Counted from the stretch's first letter, positions 1-6,941 are shown. The stretch is DNA of 8,112 nucleotides from JBGTCY01 sp041748615 (GCA_041748615.1 JBGTCY010000319.1:1-8112); one strand, 5' to 3'. Numbers and translations are program-made. The notes: generated from the letters alone by a model not told the origin.

Positions 1-305
1 GAATCATTATAGAGTTCTTTTACGATTAAAGAGCCGTTCGGAAATGAACCGTCCACCGGCAGTCTTTTGTCCCATCCCAGCGCGGAACTCGCCATTTCGT
101 TGAACCTGATGCGCATGAAACTGTTATGAGCGCTAAGATTGTTGGATGGTCTGAGGGCGCTTGTCTGATACCATTGAAAGTTGCCGGAATCAACAGTCTT
201 GTTATATAATACTTTGTCCATGCCTTCCAATTGGTCTTCCTGATTGCATCTGCTGAACCACAATAAATTGGAGACCACCGCGAGCAGAATAAGCTTCTTC
301 TTCAT
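1..305 (-). CDS. Lipoprotein, possibly cytochrome P460-like (partial, C-terminus outside window)
   Basis: Read on the minus strand from ATG at 305, an open frame of 101 codons runs off the left edge. The N-terminus (MKKKLILLAVV...) is a signal peptide with two or three lysines and a hydrophobic core, ending at Cys20 in the context FSRC. This is a loose, Bacteroidota-style lipobox with an unusual Arg at -1. The residues after the cysteine (NQED) are acidic, as in signals for surface display of lipoproteins in this phylum. Residues about 60-99 contain SFMRIRFNEMA, then FPNGSLIVKELY, which resembles the N-terminal half of cytochrome P460-type domains (typically a Pro-Gly-hydrophobic-Val-Lys-Glu strand). 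The haem motif would lie beyond the window, so this family call is an inference. The gene is divergent from rarA. A box TATTTTCG (minus strand, 329-336), one mismatch from TAnnTTTG, lies about 24 bases before the start and could be its -7 element. Confidence 0.6.
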   Translation of the reverse strand, partial: MKKKLILLAVVSNLLWFSRCNQEDQLEGMDKVLYNKTVDSGNFQWYQTSALRPSNNLSAHNSFMRIRFNEMASSALGWDKRLPVDGSFPNGSLIVKELYND

Positions 306-402
306 TTTGTTTGTTAAAAATTCGACACCGAAAATATGAATTTTAAAAAAAATGGAAGTTTGCGGAGAGATTCCCTGATGAGTTTCCAAAATAATCCAAA
401 CC

Positions 403-1683
403 ATGCCTGACCAATTATTTACCTCAAACATCCCGCTGGCGGAGCGGATGCGCCCTGAAAGTTTAGAAAAGTTTACCGGACAGTCGCACCTTGTTGGCGA
501 AGGGAAAATTCTGAATCAGGTGATACAATCGGGCAATGTGCCCTCCATGATTTTCTGGGGACCACCGGGTGTTGGAAAAACAACGCTGGCAAATATCATC
601 GCCAAAGCGACCGGAAAAACCTTTATTACATTGAGCGCTATCAGTTCAGGCGTGAAAGATGTGCGGGAGGTCATTGAGCTTGCTAAGAAACAAGGCAACA
701 TCTTGCTTTTCATTGATGAAATTCACCGTTTTAACAAAGCGCAACAAGATAGTTTGCTTGGTGCGGTTGAGAAAGGCATCATCACATTGATTGGCGCGAC
801 AACAGAAAATCCTTCATTCGAAGTGATTTCGGCATTGTTGTCCCGATGCCAGGTTTACATTCTGAAAGAGCTGAGTAAAGATGATTTAATCCGGTTGCTG
901 AAGGATGCCATTGAACACGATGAATTTTTGCGGCAAAGGAAAATCGAATTAAACGAAACAGAAGCGTTGCTGCGCTTTTCCGGAGGGGATGCACGTAAAC
1001 TGCTCAACCTGCTGGAAATTATTGTGAATGCTTCGGCTGAAAAAAACGTGGTGATTACCAATGAATTGGTTGAGGAGTTAATTCAAAAAAAAGCTGCGCT
1101 GTATGATAAAAGCGGCGAACAGCATTATGATATTATTTCAGCATTTATCAAGTCCATTCGTGGCAGCGACCCGAACGCGGCAGTTTATTGGCTGGCAAGA
1201 ATGATAGAGGGCGGGGAAGACCCGCTTTTCATCGCGAGGCGCTTGTTGATTTTGGCAGCGGAAGATATTGGCAATGCCAACCCGAACGCACTGCTGCTTG
1301 CCAACACTTGTTTTCAGGCGGTGAATGTAATCGGTTATCCGGAGTGTGATTTAATTCTTTCACAGACCGTGATATATCTTGCCACATCTCCTAAAAGCAA
1401 CGCCTCTTACCTTGCTATCAGGGAGGCGCAGCAGGTTGCGCGGAAAACAGGCGATTTGCCCGTGCCATTGCATATCAGGAATGCTCCCACCGGATTAATG
1501 CAGCAGCTGGGGTATGGAAAAGGGTATAAATATGCCCATGATTACGAAGGGAATTTTACACAGGAGGAGTTTTTGCCGGAAGCATTGCGGAAAACCATTT
1601 TTTATCAACCCGGAAATAATCAGAAGGAAAATGAAATCCGAAATCATTTGAAAACCTGGTGGAAGAATAAGTACGATTACTGA
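403..1683 (+). CDS. rarA: Replication-associated recombination protein A (RarA/MgsA), AAA+ ATPase
   Basis: RarA is a cytoplasmic, homotetrameric clamp-loader-like ATPase that acts at stalled replication forks and single-stranded DNA gaps. The 426-residue length fits the family. The sequence shows the hallmark N-terminus PLAERMRP followed by GQSHL (residues 11-30), Walker A GPPGVGKT (53-60), Walker B LLFIDE (101-106) with the family HRFNKAQQD just after it, sensor 1 GATTENPSF (131-139), a probable arginine finger in LLSRC (Arg148) and sensor 2 GGDARKLLNLLE (194-205). The C-terminal tetramerisation part begins near YDKSGEQHYD (234-243) and includes RGSDPNAA, ARRLLILAAEDIG (278-290), and APTGLMQQLGYGKGYKYAHDY (361-381). 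ATG at 403 is chosen because the conserved PLAxRMRP block starts 10 residues later. No Shine-Dalgarno is visible, as usual in this phylum. A weak -7-like box GAAGTTTG lies at 355-362. The next plus-strand gene starts 52 bp downstream and may be co-transcribed. No key residue is missing. Confidence 0.97.
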   Translation: MPDQLFTSNIPLAERMRPESLEKFTGQSHLVGEGKILNQVIQSGNVPSMIFWGPPGVGKTTLANIIAKATGKTFITLSAISSGVKDVREVIELAKKQGNILLFIDEIHRFNKAQQDSLLGAVEKGIITLIGATTENPSFEVISALLSRCQVYILKELSKDDLIRLLKDAIEHDEFLRQRKIELNETEALLRFSGGDARKLLNLLEIIVNASAEKNVVITNELVEELIQKKAALYDKSGEQHYDIISAFIKSIRGSDPNAAVYWLARMIEGGEDPLFIARRLLILAAEDIGNANPNALLLANTCFQAVNVIGYPECDLILSQTVIYLATSPKSNASYLAIREAQQVARKTGDLPVPLHIRNAPTGLMQQLGYGKGYKYAHDYEGNFTQEEFLPEALRKTIFYQPGNNQKENEIRNHLKTWWKNKYDY

Positions 1684-1735
1684 ACTGATGTGTTTATGTT
1701 ATTTTTGAAAATTATTTTTTTAAAAAATCAATGAA

Positions 1736-2299
1736 GTGAGTTTTGATTCAAGAAAGGTTTTAATCTATATCGCAATTGCGTCCGTAGTTATTTTTTCGTT
1801 TTTTTTAGGCAGAAAATTTCACTTTCGTTCCGGGTTTAACGCGGGAGCTTTGTTCGCGGATACCTCCGGATATAAACAAGGTTACAATATCGGATTTGCG
1901 GAAGGCTATGAATTACGCGACAGTATTGCTAAAAAAGAAATCGCGCTTCGGGCGGCAGATGTTTTTAATTTAAATATTATCTATGAAGAATTGGGAAATC
2001 CTGCCCGGTATATGGAGCTGAGTTGTGAGCTTATTGAAAAGCAACCCGGACGAGGAAGCAGTGTTAAATATGCTAAATGCCTTATAAAAAGCCTCGCTTC
2101 ATTCGCGCGTTATGATAAAATAAAAATCAAGGCTAAATTTTTTGATAAAAGAAAAAGCGAACTCAAGGAGTTAACTTTTGTTTTACCCGAAGTGCTTTAT
2201 CCGGGCAGGAGCATCATCTTTGAAATCACCGGAAAAGATGTTCCCGAATTTGCGGAATCTGTTGAAATTAAATTAGAATCCGCTCACGGGATTGAATGA
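1736..2299 (+). CDS. Single-pass membrane protein with GX3 repeat and C-terminal beta domain, unknown function
   Basis: I do not recognise a named family. The 187-residue protein has an N-terminal membrane helix (about residues 8-25, LIYIAIASVVIFSFFLG) that lacks a cleavage site, so it is probably an anchor. Residues 33-60 form seven four-residue units with Gly at 33, 37, 45, 49, 53 and 57 (Ala at 41), mostly followed by Tyr or Phe. This is a (GX3)n pattern. A charged, probably helical stretch follows (61-75). Residues about 78-182 look like a beta-sandwich: alternating hydrophobic strands, VKYAKCLIKSLASFARYDKIK (110-130), KAKFFDK, then YPGRSIIFEI (155-164). This is reminiscent of FxLYD-type extracytoplasmic domains. 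The start is GTG at 1736. The frame is closed by TAA at 1721-1723 and no in-frame ATG precedes the membrane helix. An out-of-frame ATG-AAG-TGA at 1731-1739 overlaps it. The gene lies 52 bp after rarA and ends 4 bp from the convergent TPR lipoprotein gene. The gene is real with good probability; the function is unknown. Confidence 0.8.
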   Translation: MSFDSRKVLIYIAIASVVIFSFFLGRKFHFRSGFNAGALFADTSGYKQGYNIGFAEGYELRDSIAKKEIALRAADVFNLNIIYEELGNPARYMELSCELIEKQPGRGSSVKYAKCLIKSLASFARYDKIKIKAKFFDKRKSELKELTFVLPEVLYPGRSIIFEITGKDVPEFAESVEIKLESAHGIE

Positions 2300-2303
2300 A
2301 GAT

Positions 2304-2738
2304 TTACCGGCAATTTTCGTTAATCATTTGTTGAGCCGCTCCCACTCCAAGTTCAACCGCTTTTCTCCAGTCCGCACAAGCGCCTTGAACATCACCGGAT
2401 TTAAATTTTGACATCCCTCTGAAGTTGAATGCATCGGGAAAAGTATTGTTGATTTGAATGCAGCGGTCAAAATCCGCGATTGCTCCTTTGAAATCACCCT
2501 CATTGTGTTTCTGATAGCCGTTATCATACAGCAGCTTATAGTTCATCAGCTCTAACTTTTGCTCAAAGGTTTGCACTTTCATCGCCTCCCGGTCGGCAGC
2601 GGTTTTTTTGTTTTGATATTCCGCTACTTTTTGGGCGTTTTTCTGCACCGGAACTTCAGCGACTGCCGCTGTTTTGCGGTTACAGCCGTTCAAGGAAAAT
2701 AAAGCAACTGCCAAAAGCATTAAAATGAATTTCAACAT
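2304..2738 (-). CDS. TPR-repeat lipoprotein
   Basis: This is a small (144 aa) envelope lipoprotein. The signal MLKFILMLLAVALF is followed by a good lipobox SLNGC with Cys19 as the lipidated residue. The residues after the cysteine (NRKT) are basic rather than acidic, which suggests it stays on the periplasmic side rather than being exported to the surface. Residues 30-70 are charged and likely helical (AEYQNKKTAADREAM...). Two tetratricopeptide repeats follow: about 72-105 (NEGDFKGAIADFDRCIQIN) and about 106-139 (AFNFRGMSKFKSGD, ACADWRKAVELG). These have the usual Gly-Ala-Tyr/Phe spacing and the ACADWRKA signature often seen at the end of short bacterial TPR proteins. TPRs bind partner proteins; no partner can be inferred. 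The gene begins 27 bp after the stop of the wecE-like gene on the same strand, so co-transcription is plausible. A TAAATTTA box at 2761-2768, overlapping that stop, could give it its own weak promoter. Confidence 0.9.
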   Translation of the reverse strand: MLKFILMLLAVALFSLNGCNRKTAAVAEVPVQKNAQKVAEYQNKKTAADREAMKVQTFEQKLELMNYKLLYDNGYQKHNEGDFKGAIADFDRCIQINNTFPDAFNFRGMSKFKSGDVQGACADWRKAVELGVGAAQQMINENCR

Positions 2739-2765
2739 CCTGATTGATTTTTATGAAAGGTAAAT

Positions 2766-3893
2766 TTAGAAAAACTTACGGATGGCATCGGTAACGTAAG
2801 AAATTTCATTGATGGTCATCGCATGATAATTGGGCAGACGGAGCAGGCGTTCGCTCTCTTTGGTCGTATTGATGTCATCCCCATGAAACCTGCCATGTTT
2901 TCTGCCATATTCACTCGTATGCAAGGGGACATAATGAAAAGCGGCATGAATATTTTTGCTTTTCAGGTAACTCAGTAAAGCGTCACGTTCTGTCTTGTAC
3001 CTGAGTTTAATGTAAAAAATATGCGCGCTGTGTTCACAATCGTCAGGTATCATTGGAATCTCGAGCGCTCCGGATTGATGCAGCGATAGCAGTTGTTCAT
3101 GATAAGTATTCCAATTCCAGTGAAATTTTTCGAGAATCTCTTTTCCATTTTCTAATTGTGATAAAAGAATCGCGGCAAGATATTCTGATAAATGAGAATT
3201 TGTTCCTTTCGATTTCCATTCATATTTTGAAGACAACCCCTTTAAAAATTCAACTTTGTTTGTTCCAAACTCATAAATCACGCTAAACTTTTCAACCATT
3301 TTTTTTTCGTTTATCATCACACAACCTCCTTCTCCGCTTGTAATATTTTTTAAATGGTCAAAACTGATGGTGGAGATATCGCCAAAAGTGCCAAGATACT
3401 CGCCTTTGTATTTAGAAAAGATTCCATGAGCATTATCTTCTATCAGGATTAATCCATATTTTTTTGCCAGAGGAACAATTACATCATAATTGCATGATAC
3501 ACCGGAATAATTGATGGTGATAATCGCTTTTGTATTTGGAGTTATAGCCGCTTCAATTTTATTTTCGTCAATATTCATGGTATCTTTTCTGATATCTACA
3601 TAAACACAGGTAGCACCACACAGCGCGACTGCGTTAGCATCTGAAACAAACGCATAAGAAGGCATAATGACTTCATCTCCCTGTTTTAATTCCGCAATTA
3701 ATCCGGCTAACTCCAAAGATTGAGTACAAGATTTGGTGAGCCATAAGTTTTTTATGCCATATTTATCGCTGATGATTTTCTTGCACTTGTTACTAAAAAA
3801 CTTATTAGGGTAGTATTCGAAGTGAACTGCTAATTCATTTAAATAAGCGGACTCATTATCTGTTTTAGTGGGAATACTGAAAGGAATGTTCAT
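2766..3893 (-). CDS. wecE: WecE/RffA-type dTDP-4-keto-6-deoxyhexose aminotransferase (DegT/DnrJ/EryC1/StrS family)
   Basis: This is a PLP-dependent cytoplasmic enzyme that transfers an amino group, usually from glutamate, to C4 of dTDP-4-keto-6-deoxy-glucose, giving dTDP-4-amino-4,6-dideoxygalactose for surface polysaccharide. Its 375 residues match E. coli WecE (376), and many blocks are near-identical to my recollection of that protein: GDEVIMPSYAFVS (72-84), DTMNIDENKIEAAIT (104-118), the cofactor aspartate in IEDNAHG (Asp153), the PLP lysine in SFDHLKN (Lys182) followed by SGEGG, AHIFYIKLR (290-298), FHYVPLH (319-325) and TTKESERLLRLP (343-354). Oddities: the usual glycine-rich GDGxFT segment near residue 30 is replaced by YYPNKFFSN, LTPSCT reads LTKSCT, and SFHETKN reads SFDHLKN. 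Ten 60-base lines inside the gene average about 35% GC by count, lower than the flanks. No nucleotide-sugar or glycosyltransferase genes adjoin it, so the exact product is uncertain. A perfect TAGGTTTG promoter box lies 28 bases upstream. ATG at 3893 aligns with the family start. Confidence 0.92.
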   Translation of the reverse strand: MNIPFSIPTKTDNESAYLNELAVHFEYYPNKFFSNKCKKIISDKYGIKNLWLTKSCTQSLELAGLIAELKQGDEVIMPSYAFVSDANAVALCGATCVYVDIRKDTMNIDENKIEAAITPNTKAIITINYSGVSCNYDVIVPLAKKYGLILIEDNAHGIFSKYKGEYLGTFGDISTISFDHLKNITSGEGGCVMINEKKMVEKFSVIYEFGTNKVEFLKGLSSKYEWKSKGTNSHLSEYLAAILLSQLENGKEILEKFHWNWNTYHEQLLSLHQSGALEIPMIPDDCEHSAHIFYIKLRYKTERDALLSYLKSKNIHAAFHYVPLHTSEYGRKHGRFHGDDINTTKESERLLRLPNYHAMTINEISYVTDAIRKFF

Positions 3894-3920
3894 TATAAAA
3901 TGAAAAATATTTTAGACATT

Positions 3921-3928
3921 CAAACCTA
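3921..3928 (-). promoter_or_regulatory. Bacteroidota-type -7 box upstream of wecE
   Basis: On the minus strand the bases read TAGGTTTG, a perfect match to the Bacteroidota -7 consensus TAnnTTTG. The box lies 28 bases before the wecE start, giving a short AT-rich leader. No clear TTTG -33 partner is seen at the usual 17-21 base spacing; that stretch is A/T-rich instead. Confidence 0.5.
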
Positions 3929-3984
3929 TGATTTTTTTTAAAGAAGATAGCTGGAAAATTATTTTGTTTCTTTTGGTCTGATTT

Positions 3985-4000
3985 TTCAATGATCATTGAA
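3985..4000. promoter_or_regulatory. Perfect 16-bp palindrome, candidate operator
   Basis: TTCAATGATCATTGAA is identical to its reverse complement over all 16 bases. It has no spacer and no T-run after it, so it looks more like a dimer binding site than a terminator. It lies in the 195-bp region between the divergent wecE and TonB-receptor genes, 40 bases upstream of the receptor's candidate -33 box and 56 bases upstream of the wecE -7 box. It could serve either gene. The regulator is unknown. Confidence 0.4.
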
Positions 4001-4040
4001 GGGAATTTACGCATGAGGCTTGATTGAGTAAAAAGAATTG

Positions 4041-4069
4041 TTTGGAGTTTCAAGTTTTTCCTTATTTTG
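4041..4069 (+). promoter_or_regulatory. Candidate promoter of the TonB-dependent receptor gene
   Basis: A TTTG at 4041-4044 is followed after 17 bases by TTATTTTG at 4062-4069, one mismatch from TAnnTTTG. This is the arrangement of a Bacteroidota -33/-7 promoter. It ends 19 bases before the ATG at 4089, which also argues that the TTG at 4038 is not the start of the coding sequence. Confidence 0.45.
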
Positions 4070-4088
4070 GCGGCTAAAATTTAACGGC

Positions 4089-6878
4089 ATGAGCTTTAAA
4101 ACAAAATTTTCTTTTATTATTATTTCGTTATTCTTTCTTTACTTCAATGCGAATGCGCAGAAGGTAACGATTTCCGGTAAGGTTTCGGATGAATTAACCA
4201 AAGACCCCCTGATTGCGGCAACGGTGTTAATTAAAGGAACTACAACCGGAGTGGCGACAGATTTAGACGGAGTCTTTAAGATTGAAATTGATGACACCTC
4301 ACAGGTTACACTTGTTTTCACTTATGTCGGTTATCAGGATAAAGAACTGATCTTAAAAAAACCATTTGAGTTTGTGAATATCCGACTGAAGGATTTCGTC
4401 ATTGCCGGAGAGGAAGTCGTTGTTTCCGCTTCCAGGGTCAGCGAAACGGTTTTTGAATCTCCGATTACAGTCACCAAATTAGATGCCCGGGAAATCAAAA
4501 CCGCTCCTTCAGGTAACTTTTATTCAGGGTTGAGCGCTCTTGCGGACATTGATGTGATTTCCTCCAGTGCGGCTTTTAATGTGGTGAATATGCGCGGATT
4601 CAATACCACCCAGCCGGAAAGAATGGTGCAATTCATTGACGGGATTGATAACCAGGCGCCCGGTTTGAATTTTCCGGTGGGAAATTTAATGGGCGCCAAC
4701 GATCTTGATTTGCAGAGTGTCGAAGTCATTCATGGCGCTGCCTCAGCGCTGTATGGCGCGAATGCTTTTCAAGGCGTAATCAGCATGACCACCAAAGACC
4801 CCTTTAATTTTCCGGGATTGGGCATCCAGATTAAAGGAGGTTCCCGGCAAATGTTTGATGTACAAGGTCGTTACGCGCGCACCTTCGGCAAAAAAGACCA
4901 GTTTGGAGTTAAGATAGCCGGTGCATTTATGCGTATCAATGATTGGGAAGCGGATGACCCGATTGCAAACCGTTATGGCGATATTGAACCGGACGTGAAT
5001 TTAAGTCAGATTGTGAGAGAGCAGCAATTCAGAGAAGTTGAAGGAGATTTCACACAGGAAGACCAGGATGACTGGATTGCGCTGAATAACTGGTTAGACT
5101 TTAATCCGCAAGCAAATCCGGGGATTCGTACTATTAAAGCGCCCGGTTACATGGAATCTTCTGTAGCAGACTACAATACGATGTTGTGGCGGATTAACCC
5201 AACGCTTTACTGGAAGTTTAAGCCGGGACATGAAGCCAGTTACCTCTTTAAATACGGCAGAGGAACGGCTGTGTATCAGGGCACTAACCGCTATAGTATC
5301 AGAGACATCACTTATCAGCAGCATAAATTAGAATTCAGCGGCAAAAACTACACCGCTAAAGCATATGCCACGCTTGAAAACGCGGGAGATTCTTACGATA
5401 ACGTCTTCACCGCCATCAATATCTCAAGAGAAGGAATTGGTGAATATGTGTCTCAATATCTTTCAGAATATTTTGGAGTGATAGACACGTTGACAAATGG
5501 TTTTTGCGAGGATTGTGTTCGCCCCTGGATGGTGGACAGCGCGATTACCCGTGCGACTTTCGCTGCGGCAAATGCCTGGTTTCAACCCGGTACTCCGCAA
5601 TTTGATTCTTTGCTGAATGTAATCACAACGGACGCGAATTTACAGTCAGGTTCTAAATTCTTAGACCGGTCAAAATTTGTACATGTTGAAGGTGTTTACC
5701 GTTTTGATGATTATGTGAAATGGCTTGATTTGGTCGCTGGCGCTTCTTATCGTGCCTATCTCCCGCAATCTTTCGGAACTATTTTCAGCGATACCCTGCT
5801 GAATCCAGCGGATACATTAGCTGACGGCAGGAACAATCCGGATGGGGAATACCGCCAGATTCGCACGCATGAAGTCGGTGTTTTCGGCCAGGCAACCAAA
5901 AAGATTCTGAATGACAAACTCCGCTTCAGCGTTTCCATGCGTTTAGATAAATACACCAACTTTGACCCGCAGGTTTCTCCGAGAGGTTCAATTGTTTACA
6001 CACAGAAAAATCATACCCTCAGAGTTTCAGGGCAATCCGCTTACCGCTTGCCGACTTTGCAAGACCAGTTTATCTTATTGGATTTAGGTCCGATTACGCT
6101 GATTGGAAACAGGGATGGATATGACAGGGTTTACACGCTCAATTCTGTGGATACCTTCCGGACGATTTTGGAAGATTCTATTCAATTCCGTTCTGAATTG
6201 TTGAAAGATATTACCATTAAACCTTTAGTGCCTGAACGGGTACGCACCATTGAATTCGGATACAGAACAGTTCATAACAATGTGCTTTATATTGATTTCA
6301 ATTTTTATTACAACTGGTACACCAACTTTATTGGTGACGTAAGAGTGGTTGAGCCGTCAGCGGGCGTTGCCGGGGAAGAATCAGGGTTGAATGACGTGAT
6401 TACCCAGGATTATTCTTTAAAACAAATTCCGGTAAACTCTGAAAGTACCGTGAAAACCTGGGGCTACAGTATCGGTCTTTCATATTACTTCGGCAGAGGC
6501 ATCACATTCAAAGGCAATTACACCTACACGGACATCAATGATGGCGCTTTTGATGACGACCTGATTCCGGGCTTCAACACACCGATGCATAAATTCAACA
6601 TCGGATTGCAGGGCAAGGCAATCTGGAAAGGATTAGGTTTCAGTTCCAACTTCAGGTGGTCTGATACTTACTTCTGGCAAAGCCCGTTTGGCGATGGTCA
6701 GATTCCGGCTTTCTACACGCTGGACGCTCAGTTGAATTATGAATTCAAGGATAAGTACACGACTGTAGCCGTGGGCGGTTCCAACTTATTGAATGACCGT
6801 TTCCGTACAGCCTTCGGTTCACCGCTGATTGGAAGACTGCTCTATGCTTCGCTGATTTTCGAAATCAGTAAACTCTAA
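4089..6878 (+). CDS. TonB-dependent outer-membrane receptor with CarboxypepD_reg-like domain
   Basis: This is an outer-membrane beta-barrel for energy-dependent uptake, powered by TonB-ExbBD; the substrate cannot be read from the sequence. The 929-residue protein starts at ATG 4089: a signal peptide with cleavage after ANA (residue 23) begins directly there, whereas an extension to TTG 4038 would put extra residues before the signal and run through the promoter. Order of parts: carboxypeptidase-D-like beta domain (about 25-103, VTISGKVSD, DLDGVFKIEI, YVGYQ), a TonB-box-like EEVVVSASR (108-116), plug domain (about 120-240, VNMRGFNTT, FIDGIDNQAPG, VEVIHGAASALYGANAFQGVI), then the barrel to the C-terminus (YRLPTLQDQF 652-661, LVPERVRTIEFGY 713-725, GGSNLLNDRF 896-905). 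The last residue is Leu rather than the usual Phe. No SusD gene follows, so it is not a typical SusC pair. The only cysteines in the protein are Cys473 and Cys476 (CEDC), in a probable surface loop. An SBBP-repeat gene begins 63 bp downstream. Confidence 0.95.
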   Translation: MSFKTKFSFIIISLFFLYFNANAQKVTISGKVSDELTKDPLIAATVLIKGTTTGVATDLDGVFKIEIDDTSQVTLVFTYVGYQDKELILKKPFEFVNIRLKDFVIAGEEVVVSASRVSETVFESPITVTKLDAREIKTAPSGNFYSGLSALADIDVISSSAAFNVVNMRGFNTTQPERMVQFIDGIDNQAPGLNFPVGNLMGANDLDLQSVEVIHGAASALYGANAFQGVISMTTKDPFNFPGLGIQIKGGSRQMFDVQGRYARTFGKKDQFGVKIAGAFMRINDWEADDPIANRYGDIEPDVNLSQIVREQQFREVEGDFTQEDQDDWIALNNWLDFNPQANPGIRTIKAPGYMESSVADYNTMLWRINPTLYWKFKPGHEASYLFKYGRGTAVYQGTNRYSIRDITYQQHKLEFSGKNYTAKAYATLENAGDSYDNVFTAINISREGIGEYVSQYLSEYFGVIDTLTNGFCEDCVRPWMVDSAITRATFAAANAWFQPGTPQFDSLLNVITTDANLQSGSKFLDRSKFVHVEGVYRFDDYVKWLDLVAGASYRAYLPQSFGTIFSDTLLNPADTLADGRNNPDGEYRQIRTHEVGVFGQATKKILNDKLRFSVSMRLDKYTNFDPQVSPRGSIVYTQKNHTLRVSGQSAYRLPTLQDQFILLDLGPITLIGNRDGYDRVYTLNSVDTFRTILEDSIQFRSELLKDITIKPLVPERVRTIEFGYRTVHNNVLYIDFNFYYNWYTNFIGDVRVVEPSAGVAGEESGLNDVITQDYSLKQIPVNSESTVKTWGYSIGLSYYFGRGITFKGNYTYTDINDGAFDDDLIPGFNTPMHKFNIGLQGKAIWKGLGFSSNFRWSDTYFWQSPFGDGQIPAFYTLDAQLNYEFKDKYTTVAVGGSNLLNDRFRTAFGSPLIGRLLYASLIFEISKL

Positions 6879-6941
6879 TCGGGGATTTCCTTTTTCGTGG
6901 CGGCTATCCTGCATTCCGGCTGTGTTTATGCTAACTTGCGC

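Noticed and set aside
516..1061. Several antisense open frames of 65-70 residues inside rarA
   Set aside because: They lie entirely within a highly conserved gene on the other strand and lack any motif.
1701..1720. Possible rho-independent terminator after rarA
   Set aside because: The only stem is about five A-T pairs with a tiny loop before the T-run, too weak to call.
3053..3286. 77-residue plus-strand open frame inside wecE
   Set aside because: Fully antisense to a well-conserved gene, with no recognisable features; a shadow of the real frame.
3985..4000. Fur box reading of the palindrome
   Set aside because: Only the AATGATxATT-like core agrees with the Fur consensus; the 19-bp 7-1-7 arrangement is not present.
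3865..4053. 62-residue minus-strand open frame across the wecE start and the intergenic region
   Set aside because: It starts with TTG, overlaps the 5' end of wecE out of frame, has Phe/Lys-rich low-complexity content from AT-rich DNA and shows no domain or signal.
4038..4088. N-terminal extension of the receptor from a TTG at 4038 (17 extra residues)
   Set aside because: The ATG at 4089 begins a textbook signal peptide, and the extension would overlap the TTTG-N17-TTATTTTG promoter-like element.
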